A stretch of 64,000 nucleotides of DNA. It comes from Bidens hawaiensis. Its lineage: Eukaryota; Streptophyta; Magnoliopsida; Asterales; Asteraceae. A program made the position numbers and the translations under genes. The number at the start of each line of letters is the position of its first letter. Within the stretch, counting starts at the first letter, position 1. The stretch spans positions 124,001-188,000 of the forward strand of contig JAIQDT010003861.1 of assembly GCA_021521415.1 (NCBI GenBank), read 5' to 3'. Shown here one piece after another: positions 46,398-59,952 of the stretch. Below the pieces are notes generated by a model. That model saw only the letters and a program-made list of their open reading frames with translations. It had not been told where the DNA came from and ran no database searches.

Positions 46398-49300
46398 GTG
46401 ATGTTGTAGTTTAAATTTAGAAACTTTAACCTATTGAAATGTGAGACCGTTGAGGAAATGTTGACTCGATTTAATCATTTGATTTCCGAAATGTATAAGT
46501 TAAAGATGGAACCGAATGAAAGTTATAAGAACGATAATGTGAAAAATGCTTTTCCAATTTCCTACTCGACCTTTCTCATGGTACTTAAAGAGAAAAGTTT
46601 CTTTCAGAATGAAGATCTTACGGCAATGGAATTTATGCAAAAGATTGAAGATAAAGAGTATGACTTAAAATGTCAAAAGTCATCAAAAGAAACTCAAGAC
46701 CCGTCTTTATATGGAGGTTGTTTACATTTGAGCAGTTCTGCAGCTCCAATTAATGCATTTCTTACTCAAACTTCACAAGAGGGATCATCTTCCTATATTG
46801 ATCCAAATGTATGTTTCATGGATTCTGGGTTTAATGATAACTCTGGTGGATCAACTACTAATGTTTTCACTAGATCACCTAATGTAATCATGATGGAAGC
46901 TTAACACAAATTTTCTTTTCTTTAGTGCTTTCTTGACATCTTATGAAAACTTGGTGGGAAGTAAGATTGCTACAAGTGATTTGACTGATGAAGATTATGA
47001 TCAAATTGATCCTGATGATTTAGAGTTAATGAATCTCTAGTGGAACATGGCTATGATAGTACGAAAAATGAAGAAGTTTATGCAACGAACTAGAAAATAT
47101 TTACCATCTTTAAACAAACGGGTTGGTTTTGACAAATTGAAAGTCAAATGTTATAGAGTTTGGTCATTTTGCTAAGGAATGTGATAAGCCATGGAAGGAA
47201 TACAATGGTCCTCGTTCTCAAGACGAAAGTTCATGAAAGACTTTTACTGAGATTAAAGATAGACCTTCTAGGGGAGAGTCTTCAAAGGCTGCAGGATCAC
47301 AAGCCTTACTCATAGTTGAAGGGATAGATTGGAATCAATGACTGCTGGGAAATTGAGGTTAAGCTAATATGGAAATGTTTGAGCAAACTAAAAATTTTCA
47401 AGATTAAAGTGGAGTGGGATTGACTTCTGAAAGTGAAGATTGAATCAGATTCCGATGTTTCTTGCAAAATGAACCCGACTACCTTTTCTTGCATGGAAAA
47501 AGTTAACGAGGCCAATTCTTCATCTGATTCTGTTAAATTATCAAAAAATGTGTCTTGTCCTAATTGTGAAAAATTTAAGTCAAAAGTTGAGTTAACTAAT
47601 GTTCAAAATGATTCACAGCCTAAAGAACTTGCTTCATTCAAGGATACATATAGACAACCACTAGAAACACAAAAGAAATCTAAGGATAAAATTGAGGGAT
47701 TGTCTATAAGTAATCATGATTTGAAAGCAGAACTTTCAGTGAAAATGACCATTAATGAAAAACAATTTAAGAAAATTCTCAAACAAAGATCTAAAATAAC
47801 CGAGCTTGAAAATGAGGTTCTAGAGTTGAAAAGCAAGTATGGCAACTTTAGAAATTCATCCTTTCTATTGAATGAAATTATTGAAGTATCTGGTAAACAA
47901 AAAGGGTTCTAAAAATTGTTTAGGTGTTGTTGAGATTCCTCCACCATTTCAAGATTACTAATCCCAAAATCCATTTGCGAGAAAGGAGGAAGTTGTTATG
48001 AGCCAGCCATTCATGTGGAGAAACCAAAACAAAATGACAAAGAAAAATATTCAACTCACGAACCACATTTTCCGAGTAAAAAAGTCTTTGTTGAGAAAGT
48101 CATTATTGAGGATGTAGTTGAACCAGAAATTGTACATAAGGAGTCGAACATTCCACATTCGAATAACATTTTTTGTGAACCTCATGAATTTGAAAAGGCT
48201 GTGTACGGTTCAAATACATCTAAAATAAAAGAGAATAAGATATCTAAGGTTAAGGCTAAGAAATCAGAAAAACCAAAAAATTTATGATGCTGATTTGATG
48301 CGCTTCATCAATCCGGTTCATTCTAATGAAAACACTAGTCGTGTGTTTAAATTAAAAGGTCTTAGCAAGATGTTCATTGAGAAAGACATTCCACTTAATT
48401 TGATCAAACCAGAATTGATCGAGAGTGTCTTTAACAATGAAACTTCAAAAATACAAGATCTTGAGCATGCATTTGTTAAATTTAAAGTTTCAAATACAAA
48501 AGATCCATTGGTTAAAGCAAAACAGTTGTTAAAATCTGTTAAGAAAGTTCAATTTGTTAATTCAACTGGAACTGACACGTTACAGAGTTTTTCTAATTGT
48601 TCAAACATTTATTTTTAAATGAAAAAGAAATTTGTTACGTTTGATGACTTGAACAAAGTGCCTGTTTCAGGAGTTTCTCATCAACCTTTGGTTACACCAG
48701 TTTCTGTCAAACCACAGCGTACGTTTGTTGATATGAGAACATGCTTTTTATGCGGTGAACGTAGTTACGTTGTAAGAAACTGTGTGAAGAAATCACAAAA
48801 TCTTCATCTGTTTATCAAGGAACAAGCCAAACCTGTTCCGTTGATTAAAGAAATTCTGAAAAGACCAATGTCATGTGATGATGAGACTCACATCATGTTT
48901 TCAAATGTGAATCCATGCAAAGTGATTCATATTGATGAAAGCAAAGTTAATTTAAAACCCAAAATTTGTTCCTACGGAACCAATTTGTAAAAATGTGAAC
49001 ACAAATGTAATTCAAGCTGCATACTTAAGATGAAAGTCAAAAAGGCGTGTGACTTATTCACAAGCTGTTAAACCACATTTGAATTCATTCAAAGTTAACT
49101 CTTTAAGTTAAATTAAAGAGGTGACCAAGACTGAGGCCTGGGCTGCCTTTTTGAACTAATCATTTTACATCTATGTGCAGAGTTCATCCAAGACTATATC
49201 TAGTGAAAACTTGATTATGGATAGTGGATGCTCTCGTCACCGGAAACATCAGTCTACTAACCAATGTCAAAAAATAATCACAAAGATCGAATCACTGTAC

Positions 49301-51176
49301 AAACACAATGAGAGACGTATTCAGGGTGATAATGCTAGGAGTTCAAGAATACTATATTGGACTTCTTTTGTATTCAAAAGGAATCCATTGAGAATATACT
49401 GCTCCATATGTACCTCAACAAAATGGTGTTTCTGAACGAAAGAACCGAACACTGATTGAAGTTGCAAGAACAATGTTAGCAGATTCAAAGCTTCATGTCC
49501 AATTTTTGAATGAGGCAGTGAACACTGCTTGCTACACGCTTAATCGTGTTCTGACTGTGAAGAAGCTGCAAAAGACAAGTTATAAGCTTCTGAACAATTA
49601 AAAACCTAATTTAAAATTTTTAGAACCATTCGGGTGTCCTTGCACTATGTTGAAAAGAGATGTAGGAAAATTCAAAGAAAATGCTATTGAAGGTTATTTC
49701 TTGAGTTATGCATCGCCTAAGAAACGGGTCTTCAACTTCACTTAGGGTTGTGTTGAAAAGTGGTATCATGTTGATTGTCAAAAATACACAACACCTCCTA
49801 CTGGAAAGGGTCCTGATTGGATTTTTGACTATGAGAGTTTATTTAATTCGTTCACTCCCATAGTTGATCAACCTGACGAAGACTTGGTGCGTGCTTATTT
49901 AGAAGATCAATTGTTTTCCACACCGAGATTCAAATTTTAATTATGATGATGTGATACAAGATGATATTCCTGATACGTCTGATGATATTTTTATTTCATC
50001 GGATGATGGTCATTCTGTTGATTCATCTTCAGTTCCATTTCCTGAAACTCATGAGATTGGAGAATCATCTCATGATGCTGAAGAGAATCTTACTTATTTA
50101 AATGATAATGTTGTTGTGCCTGAGAATCCGACATTTTAGATTCACACTTATCATCCTTAGGACAACATCATTGGTGATCTGAATGTTGGTGTACAAACAA
50201 GTCATCAGATTGCTGATAAAAGTGATGTTAATGTATTGTGTGTGTATGCTGATATGCATTCTTTAGGAATCATGAATCTTGCTAAATACACCTGCTTTGT
50301 GTCACAAATGGAACCAACAAGTGTTTGTATGGCACTTGAAGATTCTTCATGGGTAGAAGCAATGCAAGAGGAATTGCAGCAGTTCAATCAACTAGGTGTT
50401 TGGGATCTCATTGACAAGCCTGATAGAGTTAAGAAACCAATTCCGACCAAATGGGTATTTAAACGTAAGAAGGATGATCTTGGGGTCATCGTAAAAAATA
50501 AAGCACGTTTGGTTGTGCAAGGGTATTATCAGCAAGAAGGCATAGATTACATGGAAGTATATGCTCTAGTCGCTCGATTGGAGGCTATACGATTTTTTTT
50601 GGCCTATGCACCTTTCAAGAATATTAAAGTGTGTCAAATGGACGTAAAGAGTTCGTTTCTCAATGGGCAACTTCGTGAAGAGGTGTTTGTGAAGCAGCCT
50701 TCTGGTTTTGAAGATCCGAACTATCCTGACAGTGTTTAACGATTAAACAAGGCACTTTATGGTCTACACCAAGCCCTGAGAGCTTTGTACGGCACACTTG
50801 CTGGCCATCTGACTGATAGTGGCTTTAATTTAGGGACTATGAATTGTACTCTCTTTTAAAAGACTGTTGGTGATGATTTGCTTCCTGTTCAGATATATGT
50901 CGACGACATCATATTTGGTTCTACAAACGACAAGCTGTGTAAGGATTTTGAAAAGTTAATGCAGACGAAATTTGAAATGAGCTCGATGGGGGAGACGAAT
51001 TTCTTCTTAGGGTTGCAGGTTCACCAGTCTGACACTGGAATTTTTATTCATCAGACAAAATATGTGAATGATGTCTTGAGCCGATTCAAGAAAATTGCAG
51101 GAAAAATTCCTTCGACGCCTCTTCCCGTGGGTCACAATTTGTCACCGGATGAATTAGAGGATACTGTAGACCCAAC
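46398..51176 (+). pseudogene. Element E gag-pol, third fragment, with internal deletion
   Basis: The Sirevirus-type text is homologous to element G but reads on the plus strand. Gag continues from 46403 (RNFNLLKCETVEEMLTRFNH), with a first knuckle damaged by a short deletion at about 47147-47183 and a coiled coil at 47433-47912. The second knuckle, at about 48750-48785 (CFLCGERSYVVRNC), has its His changed to Tyr. Gag ends WAAFLN and TAA at 49157-49159. The protease motif LIMDSGCSRH (about 49215) is joined straight to mid-integrase sequence (QKIITKIESLYKHNERR), so GAG-pre-integrase and the first integrase Asp are deleted. RT includes QMDVKSSFLNGQL and YVDD (50896-50907). The text stops at VDPT, where element D inserted. 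Confidence 0.88.
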
Positions 51177-51588
51177 TGTTGGTGCATGATGCCAGTAGTT
51201 CATTTATCTTGTGTCTATTGTGTCTGTAATCATTACATTGTTCTTATGTTTTGATGAACATGTTAGTTTTAATATTGGTTTTAGCGAACTTGAAGCTCGG
51301 CGAAGTTAGGGACAACTTCGCCTAGGGTGTTAGGAGAAGTTGTCGTATTATATAACCTAACTTGTGCCGTTTGCTTGGTAGATTTTTTGGGCAGATCTGG
51401 TTTGTAAGCAGTTGAGATACTTGTTTGGTGTTTTGTTTCTTTACATCGATATAACAAGTAATCATTTATTCTTATGTGTTTCGTGTTATTTATGCGTCTC
51501 TCGTGTAATCACTCGTATCGTATACGTAGGGGATTCCGCATCCTCGTGTTACGAGATACTCTTGTGTAGATCCGGCTGGGAACCTACA
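51177..51588 (+). repeat. Element D 5' LTR
   Basis: TGTTGGTGCATGATG...GGGAACCTACA, 412 bp. It shares its ends and the GTAGATCCGGCTGGGAAC segment with B. A TATATAA stretch lies at 51349-51355, and GCGAAGTT and AACTTCGC motifs at about 51299-51340. Confidence 0.9.
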
Positions 51589-51590
51589 AT

Positions 51591-51602
51591 TGGTATCAGA
51601 GT
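51591..51602 (+). other. Element D primer-binding site
   Basis: TGGTATCAGAGT matches the initiator-Met PBS over the first 11 bases. Confidence 0.85.
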
Positions 51603-51779
51603 ATTTGCTCGTGATTGTGTGGTTCGGAATTATCACAAGAGTGTGAAAATAATTCCGCTTGACTTTTGCGGAATCGTTTCACATAAAGACACCATTCTTT
51701 TGTCCGTCTCTCCACAATATCCCCCAAATCGCTCCCCCCTGTCACTCTCAAAACCCTTCGAAATCAAAGATTCAGTCCA

Positions 51780-52045
51780 ACAATCATCACAGATCAATCA
51801 GCGAAGTTGCCGTCACCTGTATCTAGAGTTTCAGCGAAGATATATAACTTAGCGAAGATAACAGACAGCGAAGTTGTCTTGGCGAAGATAAGAGACAATG
51901 AAGTTGTCTTGATGAAGTTAAGGGACTGTGAAGTTGTTCTCTAGCGAAGTTAATTAGTGATCTTAAGACCTAGCGAACTTAACTTTTTCATATAACTTCG
52001 CCATAAGCGAAGTTACTTTGTTGGCGAAGTTATCTCAACTTCGCA
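51780..52045 (+). repeat. GCGAAGTT/GCGAAGATA array in element D leader
   Basis: At least ten copies of GCGAAGTT, GCGAAGATA or AACTTCGC lie between the PBS and the gag ATG at 52102, parallel to the array in B. Confidence 0.85.
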
Positions 52046-52101
52046 ATCTACTGTTCACAGAATACATTTTGGGTTGGTTTTAGATTTTGTTTTGGTTAAG
52101 T

Positions 52102-54772
52102 ATGACTTCGATAAACATCTCTGAACTGGTAAAGATGGAAGTTGAAGCTGGCTCAGCGACTAAAGCTCCAAAGTTACTTAAAGGCACTGATTTTGTTGCG
52201 CGGAAAGACAGATTTGAGCAGTACAAATATCAAGATGCCAAGATGCGGGTATATATTCAGGATGGATATATCCCTCCAACAACTATGTTCGAAGGTCAGG
52301 AGCAACTTAAGAAGTATAATAAGATGGAAGATGATGAAAAGAAGATGTATGAGGCAGAAAGTAAAGCACTGGCAGCAATAACCATGGCACTACCTCAAGA
52401 GATTCTACACACGTTTAGAAAGTACAAGTCCTCTAGAGAATTGTGGGAAGCGTTAGAAAACCGCTATGAAGGAAACGTTGGAATTCGAAACTCAAAGTCA
52501 AAATTGTTGAAAACTCAATTCTCGGTGTTCAAGTGCTTTAAGAATGAATCACTTGATGACATCATCACAAGATACTATCACTTGATTACAGAATTGAACA
52601 ACTACTCCATAACATACACGGAGGCTGAAATTGTAGAAAAACTTCTGGATGCTCTTCCACCAAAATGGGAGATATACACAGTTTTGATGAGAGAAGATAA
52701 AGAGTTTGAAACCTTTGATTTGGAAACGATGGTTAACAAGATACGTAATTATGAGCTTAATATGATAAGAAAAGAGACTCCTACTGATCAAGTTTAGGAT
52801 CCGGGAATGTATGGTGCAAAAGGCTCTCCAAACTCAAGCTCTAAACCAGAATCGGCTGCTTATTACTCCGGTGGTGAATAAAACTCTACTCAAGATGGTC
52901 ATGTGGTGATGAATATGGATGGAGATATATGCTTTGTAGCTGGTGGAAGTAGTTCTTCAAAACCCCAATCCTCAGTCGGTAACACTTCCACTAGTTCTTC
53001 AAGTGTAAATTACTCAAAGATACCTATGAGTGTAAAATCTGCTGAACAACAATTTGCCCTTTATGCCTCTTTCATTGCGTCTTATGAGAATTACATGAAA
53101 GGAAAGATAGTTGACCCTGCAAACTTTGATGAGGATTATGATCAGATAGATGCTGATGACATGGAAAAATGGATCTGCAGTGGCAAATGGCCATGATAGT
53201 AAGAAGGGTGAAACGGTTTATGAAGAAGACAGGAAGAAAGTTCGTAGGAGAGAGACCGGGATTTGACAAGTCAAAGGTTCGTTGCTACAACTGTCAACAA
53301 AATGGACACTTTGCAAGAGAGTGTACAAATGAAAGAGTTGAACGGAATCAGAATAGGACTGCTTAACAGAACGGGAATGTGAATGGTACTGAAGCAAAAG
53401 CCATGGTGTCTCAACATAATGGTGGTTATAATTGGAACATCAAAGTTGAAGAGGTGATTGAACAAGCGAATCTGGTGAATATTGTGACTGGAAGACATGA
53501 CAAGGAACCAGAGGAGGATCAAGCATACATGGCAGAAGTAAATGACCAGCTCTCAGAGGTATGTTCGGAATCTCAGTGTGAACAATGTGAGAAATTATCT
53601 GTACAATTGAATGCTTTAACTAATCAGTATATTAGTTTGGATAAAGAATTTAAAACGTTAAAAGAGGAACATCACTATTCTAAAAATAAGGAAAATAGTT
53701 ACTCAGTAAAAATAAAAGCTAGTGAAAAAGACATAAGAAGCCTTAAGGCCACTCTAGCTGAGAAAATACAAGTCATTGATCTAAGCTATGAAGTTGTGGA
53801 AGAAAAGACTAAACTTATAGCTGAAAAGGATTAACATATAGCTGATTAAGTAAAAGTGGTGGAATTAAATAGGAAGCTTGAACAATTTAGGAATTTTTCC
53901 ATGATGCTTGATCATGCCCTATGTGTTCAACGTTCCCCTATCAACAAAGGGGGAATTGGATACAATGAAGTTCCACCACCTTTCAATAATAATTACACTT
54001 ATAATTCTTGTAATCAGCCATCTGATAGTGTTGAAACTGATCAGACTGTAACGGGTAACATGAAAGTTAACACTGTGCCCGTTAAAGTCCAGAAAAGCAA
54101 TACTGACGTTAATACAAACGAATTGGTTCAGACAAATTCTCCTGTCACAAGTCAATGTTCAAATTCTCAAAATTCCGTCGACTCTGTTAAGATAGATGAT
54201 GAAGTTGTGTTACTCAAACGAGGGGAGAATTATACGTTTGGCGAAAAGAAATCTTCCTTAAACCCATATGTTCCCCCTTATGTAAGACAAACTGTCATTA
54301 ACACAACCTCATCTTCTGCAGCAACTCTCGAAATGGAAGTTCAAACGGACACTAATAGTTCGAACAAGAGTTGTTTTAGATGTAACAAGATAGGACACTT
54401 TGTCAATAACTGTCCGCTGAAAATGAAGAAATCTAAAAATATGAGGCCAACTAAAACTGAGAATAAGACGAACTTTAAAACTGGGGTTGGTAAGAATTCT
54501 AACGCATACAACTTTAATCGTTGGACAAACTCAAGATTTCAAAAAAACCTGCCTTGTTTTTTCCAGTTAATCACAGAACGGGTAATTTTGAATCCAATAA
54601 TACTAGAAACTCAAGGGTGTTTGGATGGCCTCATAATCAGTTTTCTAGAAATCTTCCATTCAGTTCAAATGGAAACTTTCCTCAAAGGAACTTTAGGCAA
54701 CCAAGGAGTTGGATGCCGTTTAACTGGCTTGATCAACCCAAGACCAGAAGGTCTTGGGTCCCCCGCTTTTAA
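52102..54772 (+). pseudogene. Element D gag, broken
   Basis: ATG 52102 (MTSINISELVKMEVEAGSA) matches the B gag start. The N-terminal frame is open to a TAG at 52795. The first knuckle is at 53283-53324 ([14 protein letters not shown], intact), the coiled coil at about 53530-53920, and the second knuckle at 54372-54413 (CFRCNKIGHFVNNC, intact). It ends RSWVPRF and TAA at 54770-54772. A one-base loss near 53165 and stops at 52879, 53364, 53832 and 53847 break it. Confidence 0.88.
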
Positions 54773-57700
54773 TTCGTTTCTTTAACTGTGCAGGAACAGT
54801 CGAACAGGGCTATGAACAACATGTGGGTTGTCGACAGTGGCTGTTCCCGGCACATGACAGGTAACAAGAAATTGTTACGTGATTGGAAAACTGTTCAAGG
54901 AGGAAGGGTTAGTTTTGTAGGAGAAAGTGGAGGAAAAATTACTGGAATTGGTACTGTTACAAATGGGAGAATCAAGTTGGAAAAGGTTAATTTCGTGGAA
55001 GAGCTAAAGCAAAATCTTCTGAGTGTCTCGCAGATCTGTGAAAAAGAATACACTGTGCACTTTACAAAGGATGAGGCACTCGTGTTTTATCCTGGTTTCA
55101 AGATTCCCAAAACCTGGTTCGTGATGAAAGATCCAAGAGAGAAGAACACATATGTGATGGACATGAGGTCAATCGAGATGGCGACGGAAGAATCATGTCT
55201 CTTGTTAAAAGCAACAGGTCTGAGTCGGAATTGTGGCACCGAAGGATGGGTCATATCCATCTACGAAAGATGAATCACATTGTCAAGAATGGGTTGGTAC
55301 TTGGGGTTCCTTTAAAGAATTTCAACTTTGAATATCAACGTCTGTCATGCAAGAAAGGAAAGCAGCACAAGAAATCACATCACTCCAAACTGGTTAACTC
55401 AATTGTCACACCTTTGGATTTGCTTCACATGGATCTGTTTGGTCCGATAAATGTTAAAAGCCTGTGTGGAATGTCTTATTGCTTGGTTGTGACTGATGAC
55501 TACTCACGTTACTCATGGGTTTACTTTCTGAAAACTAAAGATGAAACAGTGCAGTTGGTAATTAACTTGATTACCAAAGTGGAAAATATTTTTGGGGGAA
55601 AGGTCAAATTCATCAGAAGCGATAACGGAACAGAGTTCAAGAACTATCAAATGGAGATGTTTTGTCTGCAGAAAGGGATCGAACATCATTTTATTGCACC
55701 ATATACTCCACAATAGAATAGAGTAGCTGAAAGAAAGAATAGAACTCTAATCGAAGGCGCCAGGACTATGCTGGCAGATGCTAAGCTTCCCATGGTGTTC
55801 TGGGCTGAGTCAGTTGCCACGAACTGCTATATCCTTAATCGTGTTTTAAGTGTTAAAATATTAAATAAAACTTGTTATGAATTAATGCATGGTAGAAAGC
55901 CAAATCTAAAAGGTCTTGAACCTTTTGGGTCCCCATGTTCGATTTTAAAGACTAACTCAAAATTTGTTGAGAAAGCTGACGAAGGTATTCTCGTTGGCTA
56001 TGTAGTTGGGTCTCCCAACAGAAGAGTCTTTAATCTATCGAACAACAAGGTTGAGGTGGTCTGTAACACTGACATTACAAGTTACAAATCACCAAAGCCT
56101 AGCATGTGACCACCAGAGGCTTTAAATTATGATAATTTATTTAAATCTTTTAATTTACCTTCTCTTGAGTTTACAGATACAGAAGAAAGGATGGCCACTC
56201 AGATGCTACTCGATAAGGAAGAGGCCATTATGCATCGTCCACAGTGTAATGAAAAACAAACGACCGTATCAAGTGCTGGTGACACTCCTGTTGTCTCAAG
56301 TGATGATGACTTTTTCAATCTGTTTCACACTCAACACAATTCGGATGAAGTCTCTACAAATCTTAGAGAAGACTTAGAATTTTGCCCTGTCCAAACCACC
56401 AGAATCCACAAGAATCGTCCATTGGAAAATGTGATCGGTAATCCTTCCGATGGAGTCAGAACTAGAAGGAGCTTGGAAGAAAATACGTGTGTGTATGCAA
56501 GCATTAAAGACACTGGTATTATGAATGAATTCTGTATACCTGCTTTATCAGTCAGATTGAACCAAAGAATTATCAGATGGATTTGAAAGATAGCTCATGG
56601 GTCGAAGCCATGCAGGAAGAATTGGCTCAATTTAACAAGATGGAAGTTTGGCAGTTAGTTGAAAAGCCATGAGATGTGCATGCTATAGGTACGAAATGGG
56701 TATTCAAATGCAAGAGAGATGAGAAAGGGGTAATCGTCCGTAACAAGGCAAGATTAGTAGTCAAAGGTTTTAACCAATAAGAAGGGATCGACTACAATGA
56801 GGTGTTTGCTCCTGTAGCAAGACTGGAGGCAATTCGACTTTTCTTGGCCTTTGCTGCACACAAAGATATGAAAGTGTTTCAGCTTGATGTCAAGAGTGCC
56901 TTTCTAAATGGCAAGGTCGATGAGGTGGTTTATGTCTAGCAACCTCCGGGCTTTCCTGATCCAGACTTTCCTGATCATGTGTACAAGCTCAGTAAAACAT
57001 TATATGACCTACATCAGGCTCCTCGAGCTTGGTATGCAACTTTATCTGATTATTTGATGGAAAATGGGTTTGTGAGAGGAAAGATCGACAATACATTGTT
57101 TGTGAAGTGGAATGGGAAAGATTTTCTTCTAGTTCAGGTCTACGTGGATGATATTATCTTCGGAGCCTCAAAGATTTCTATGTGTCAAGAGTTTGAAGCG
57201 GTCATGAAGAAAAGGTTTGAGATGAGCGCCATGGGTGAATTAACTTTGTTTTTGGGTTTGTAGGTAGATCAGAAGAAGGATTGCATGTTCATTCATCAAA
57301 CTAAATATGTTCACGATGTGCTTAAACGTTTTAAGATGGAAGAAAGCACCCCGTTTGACACTCCGATTTGTGTCAACCATAAACTAGGTGCTGACACCGA
57401 CAGTGATGAAGATGTGGATCCTACTCAGTATCGAGCTATAATAGATTCTTAGATGTACTTAACTGCTTCCAAACCTGACATTATGTTTGCAGTTTATCTT
57501 TGTGCTCGTTTTCAGGCTAACCCAAATGAATCGCACATGAAGGGAGTGAAGAGGATTTTGCGGTATCATAAAAGAAAGCCTAAGCTAGGTCTCTGGTATC
57601 CAAAAGGAGGAGAACTGGATCTGGTAGCATACACGGACTCTGACTATGGAGGATGCAATCAGAACATGAAGTCAACAACTGGTGGCTGTCAGTTTCTCGG

Positions 57701-58088
57701 AGGGATATTGGTGTTTTGGCAGTGCAAGAAGCAGACCTCTGTGGCCATATCCACCTGTGAAGCAGAATACATGGCAGCATCAAACTACTGCTCCCAGGTT
57801 TTATGGATACAACAACAAATGCGTGATTATGGTCTGAATTTCACTCAAACTCCTATTTGCATTGATAACACTGCTGCTATCTTAGTAACTAACAATCCCG
57901 TTAAACATAGTAAAACAAAACATATTGACATTCGTTATCATTTCATACGGGATTGTGTTGAGAAGAAATTAATCTTGCTTGAAAAGGTTAATTCACTGGA
58001 TAACTTTGCCGATCTTTTTACAAAAGCTTTTGACCGGTCCCGTTTTCAAAACCTTATTGAGCTTAATGGGATGATTAATCCCGAGTAA
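54773..58088 (+). pseudogene. Element D pol, broken
   Basis: Protease WVVDSGCSRHMTG has an intact DSG at 54833-54841. A frameshift near 55200 separates it from integrase (WHRRMGHIHLRKMNH, VVTDDYSRYSW, RSDNGTEFKN), which has a stop at about 55714 just before VAERKNR. RT follows with several stops (56107, 56671, 56779, 56938, 57261). YVDD is at 57141-57152, and RNase H (YTDSDYGG, CEAEYMA, CIDNTAA) is open from 57453 to 58088. It ends NGMINPE as in B. Confidence 0.88.
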
Positions 58089-59952
58089 TTGTGTTCTTTT
58101 TGTTCTTAAAAAAAACATCACTATCGCTGAGAATTATGTCGGTAGATTAAGTTTGAAGGACATATTCTTGAATATGTTGGTCCTTGCATCTACTTGTAGA
58201 CTCAAAAGATAGCCATTAACCTAATAACTGAAGGCAACTGGGGCGGTTTATGATGTGTTTTTATTCCTTCGCTGAAAATTATGTCGGTTATACTCAGTCG
58301 GAGGGACACATATTCGTAGGTGGTTCGTCCTGCTAATCCACTGGATTTTTAGGATAGCCATTTACCCAAAGACTTAGAAATTATCGGCGCGTCTTAATAC
58401 ACATTTTTTTTTGGGAAGTGATATACTTTTTCAGTCTATAGCTTCTCATGAAGCTTCAAAATTGGTGTTAAATTGAAAATTGATCCAAACTTTTAAAAGT
58501 GATAGATGAACTGATTTTGTGTGCCTAATGGGTGAAGTTATTAGGCTTAAAAGACTTTAGAACAGTCATTGTTTGGTACGGTAGCTTTCCATGGTGTGTA
58601 AAAGTTAATGGGATACAAATTAAATCTGCTCGATTTACTGTGGAGAGTCATTTTGACATGTGCATGTCTCTACATATATCTCTCTGAATTATAGGCAGAA
58701 AAGTGATTACCCAGTTATACACGAGCCAGTGAGTGTCTTGATCCCCGCGTATATAGTGTTATCTTACTGCAGTGATCCAGATTCGGGACTTGCAGGTATT
58801 CGTTACAGTTCTAATCAAAAGAAAAAAATAAAATAAATAAATAAAAATAATTTTTTTTGTCTTATTGCCTTTGAAATACATCATGTCAAAAACAACATGG
58901 ATGAGGCATCAAATGAGTCTTGTGAAAGCTAAGTGAAAGGATTGTAAAGCCGGCTCAAATGTACTTTGTTTGATCTGACACTACTGGTCGAAGTCAAATC
59001 GGGGTGATATGGGGAAAGCCAAATACGCCTTGAGATTAGATAGGAGGCATCACAATTCCTTAAGTGATGTCCATCTAAATTTCGAGCCTAATTGAACCTA
59101 ATCCGTATCACAGAAGAAATGAAAACCATGCTAAGTTTTATACCTGCCTTCAACCTATTTCTCTATGTCACAATAATGCTGAACATGAATCCTAGCGACA
59201 ACCTTTTAATCAGTATGATTCCTGTTCGGATCTTTTCTTAAACATGCAGGGTATTCTGAAAGACTGAAATTTGATCCCGTCTTTTTTTATATTACCTTTG
59301 GTTTGTATTATTTTATTTGCTTGTTTTGATTGTGTTTAAAACAAAATCTCGGGCTACTCGTTCTGTTTTTCTTTTTAATTGTTCAAAATCTAACTTCGCT
59401 GTGGCGAAGTTGTGTTTTTTTTTTCAAAAGTATAAAAGGCAGACATTGGTCAATTTTGGTTAAAACATATTTTTTTTAAACCCTCGGCGAACTTGTCCTC
59501 TGAATCATCCTTCTTGTTATCTGATTTTCGTCTACTAATAAGGTTCAATGGCCTCTATTGATTCATAATTTACTAGTTTCGTTTATTAATCGGTTCTATA
59601 ATGTCATATTTTGATCGGTTTTCTTGAATAACCCTAAAACCTTTAATATTCATCGGGTTTCGATTGTTATGGTGACATCTGGATCTCCGTAGCCTTAATC
59701 ACACATTATCATATCTGTTTTCGGTCTCTGATTGTTCTCATTTACAACTGAAAAGAATCTGGTGTTCGGCTCTGTTTATGCAGCGAAGTTGCTTTATAGC
59801 GAAGTTATCTTTAACTTTGCTCACTCAATAACTTCGCTTCTTTAAACCTTTAATCACAAATTCACCGACACGCTAACTTCGCTACTTACATGCTAAGAGA
59901 AGTTACAACCTTTGTAAACATATGTCTAACTTTGCTCGTTTGTTTTGCAAAT
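58089..59952 (+). other. Element D non-coding stretch between pol and second ORF
   Basis: It aligns with the matching stretch of B in its first 1.2 kb. It has a poly(A)/AAAT tract near 58820-58855 and GCGAAGTT/AACTTCGC motifs at 59393-59411 and 59780-59885. An upstream ATG at 59890 is in frame with the second ORF and would add a hydrophobic segment; B lacks it. Confidence 0.65.
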
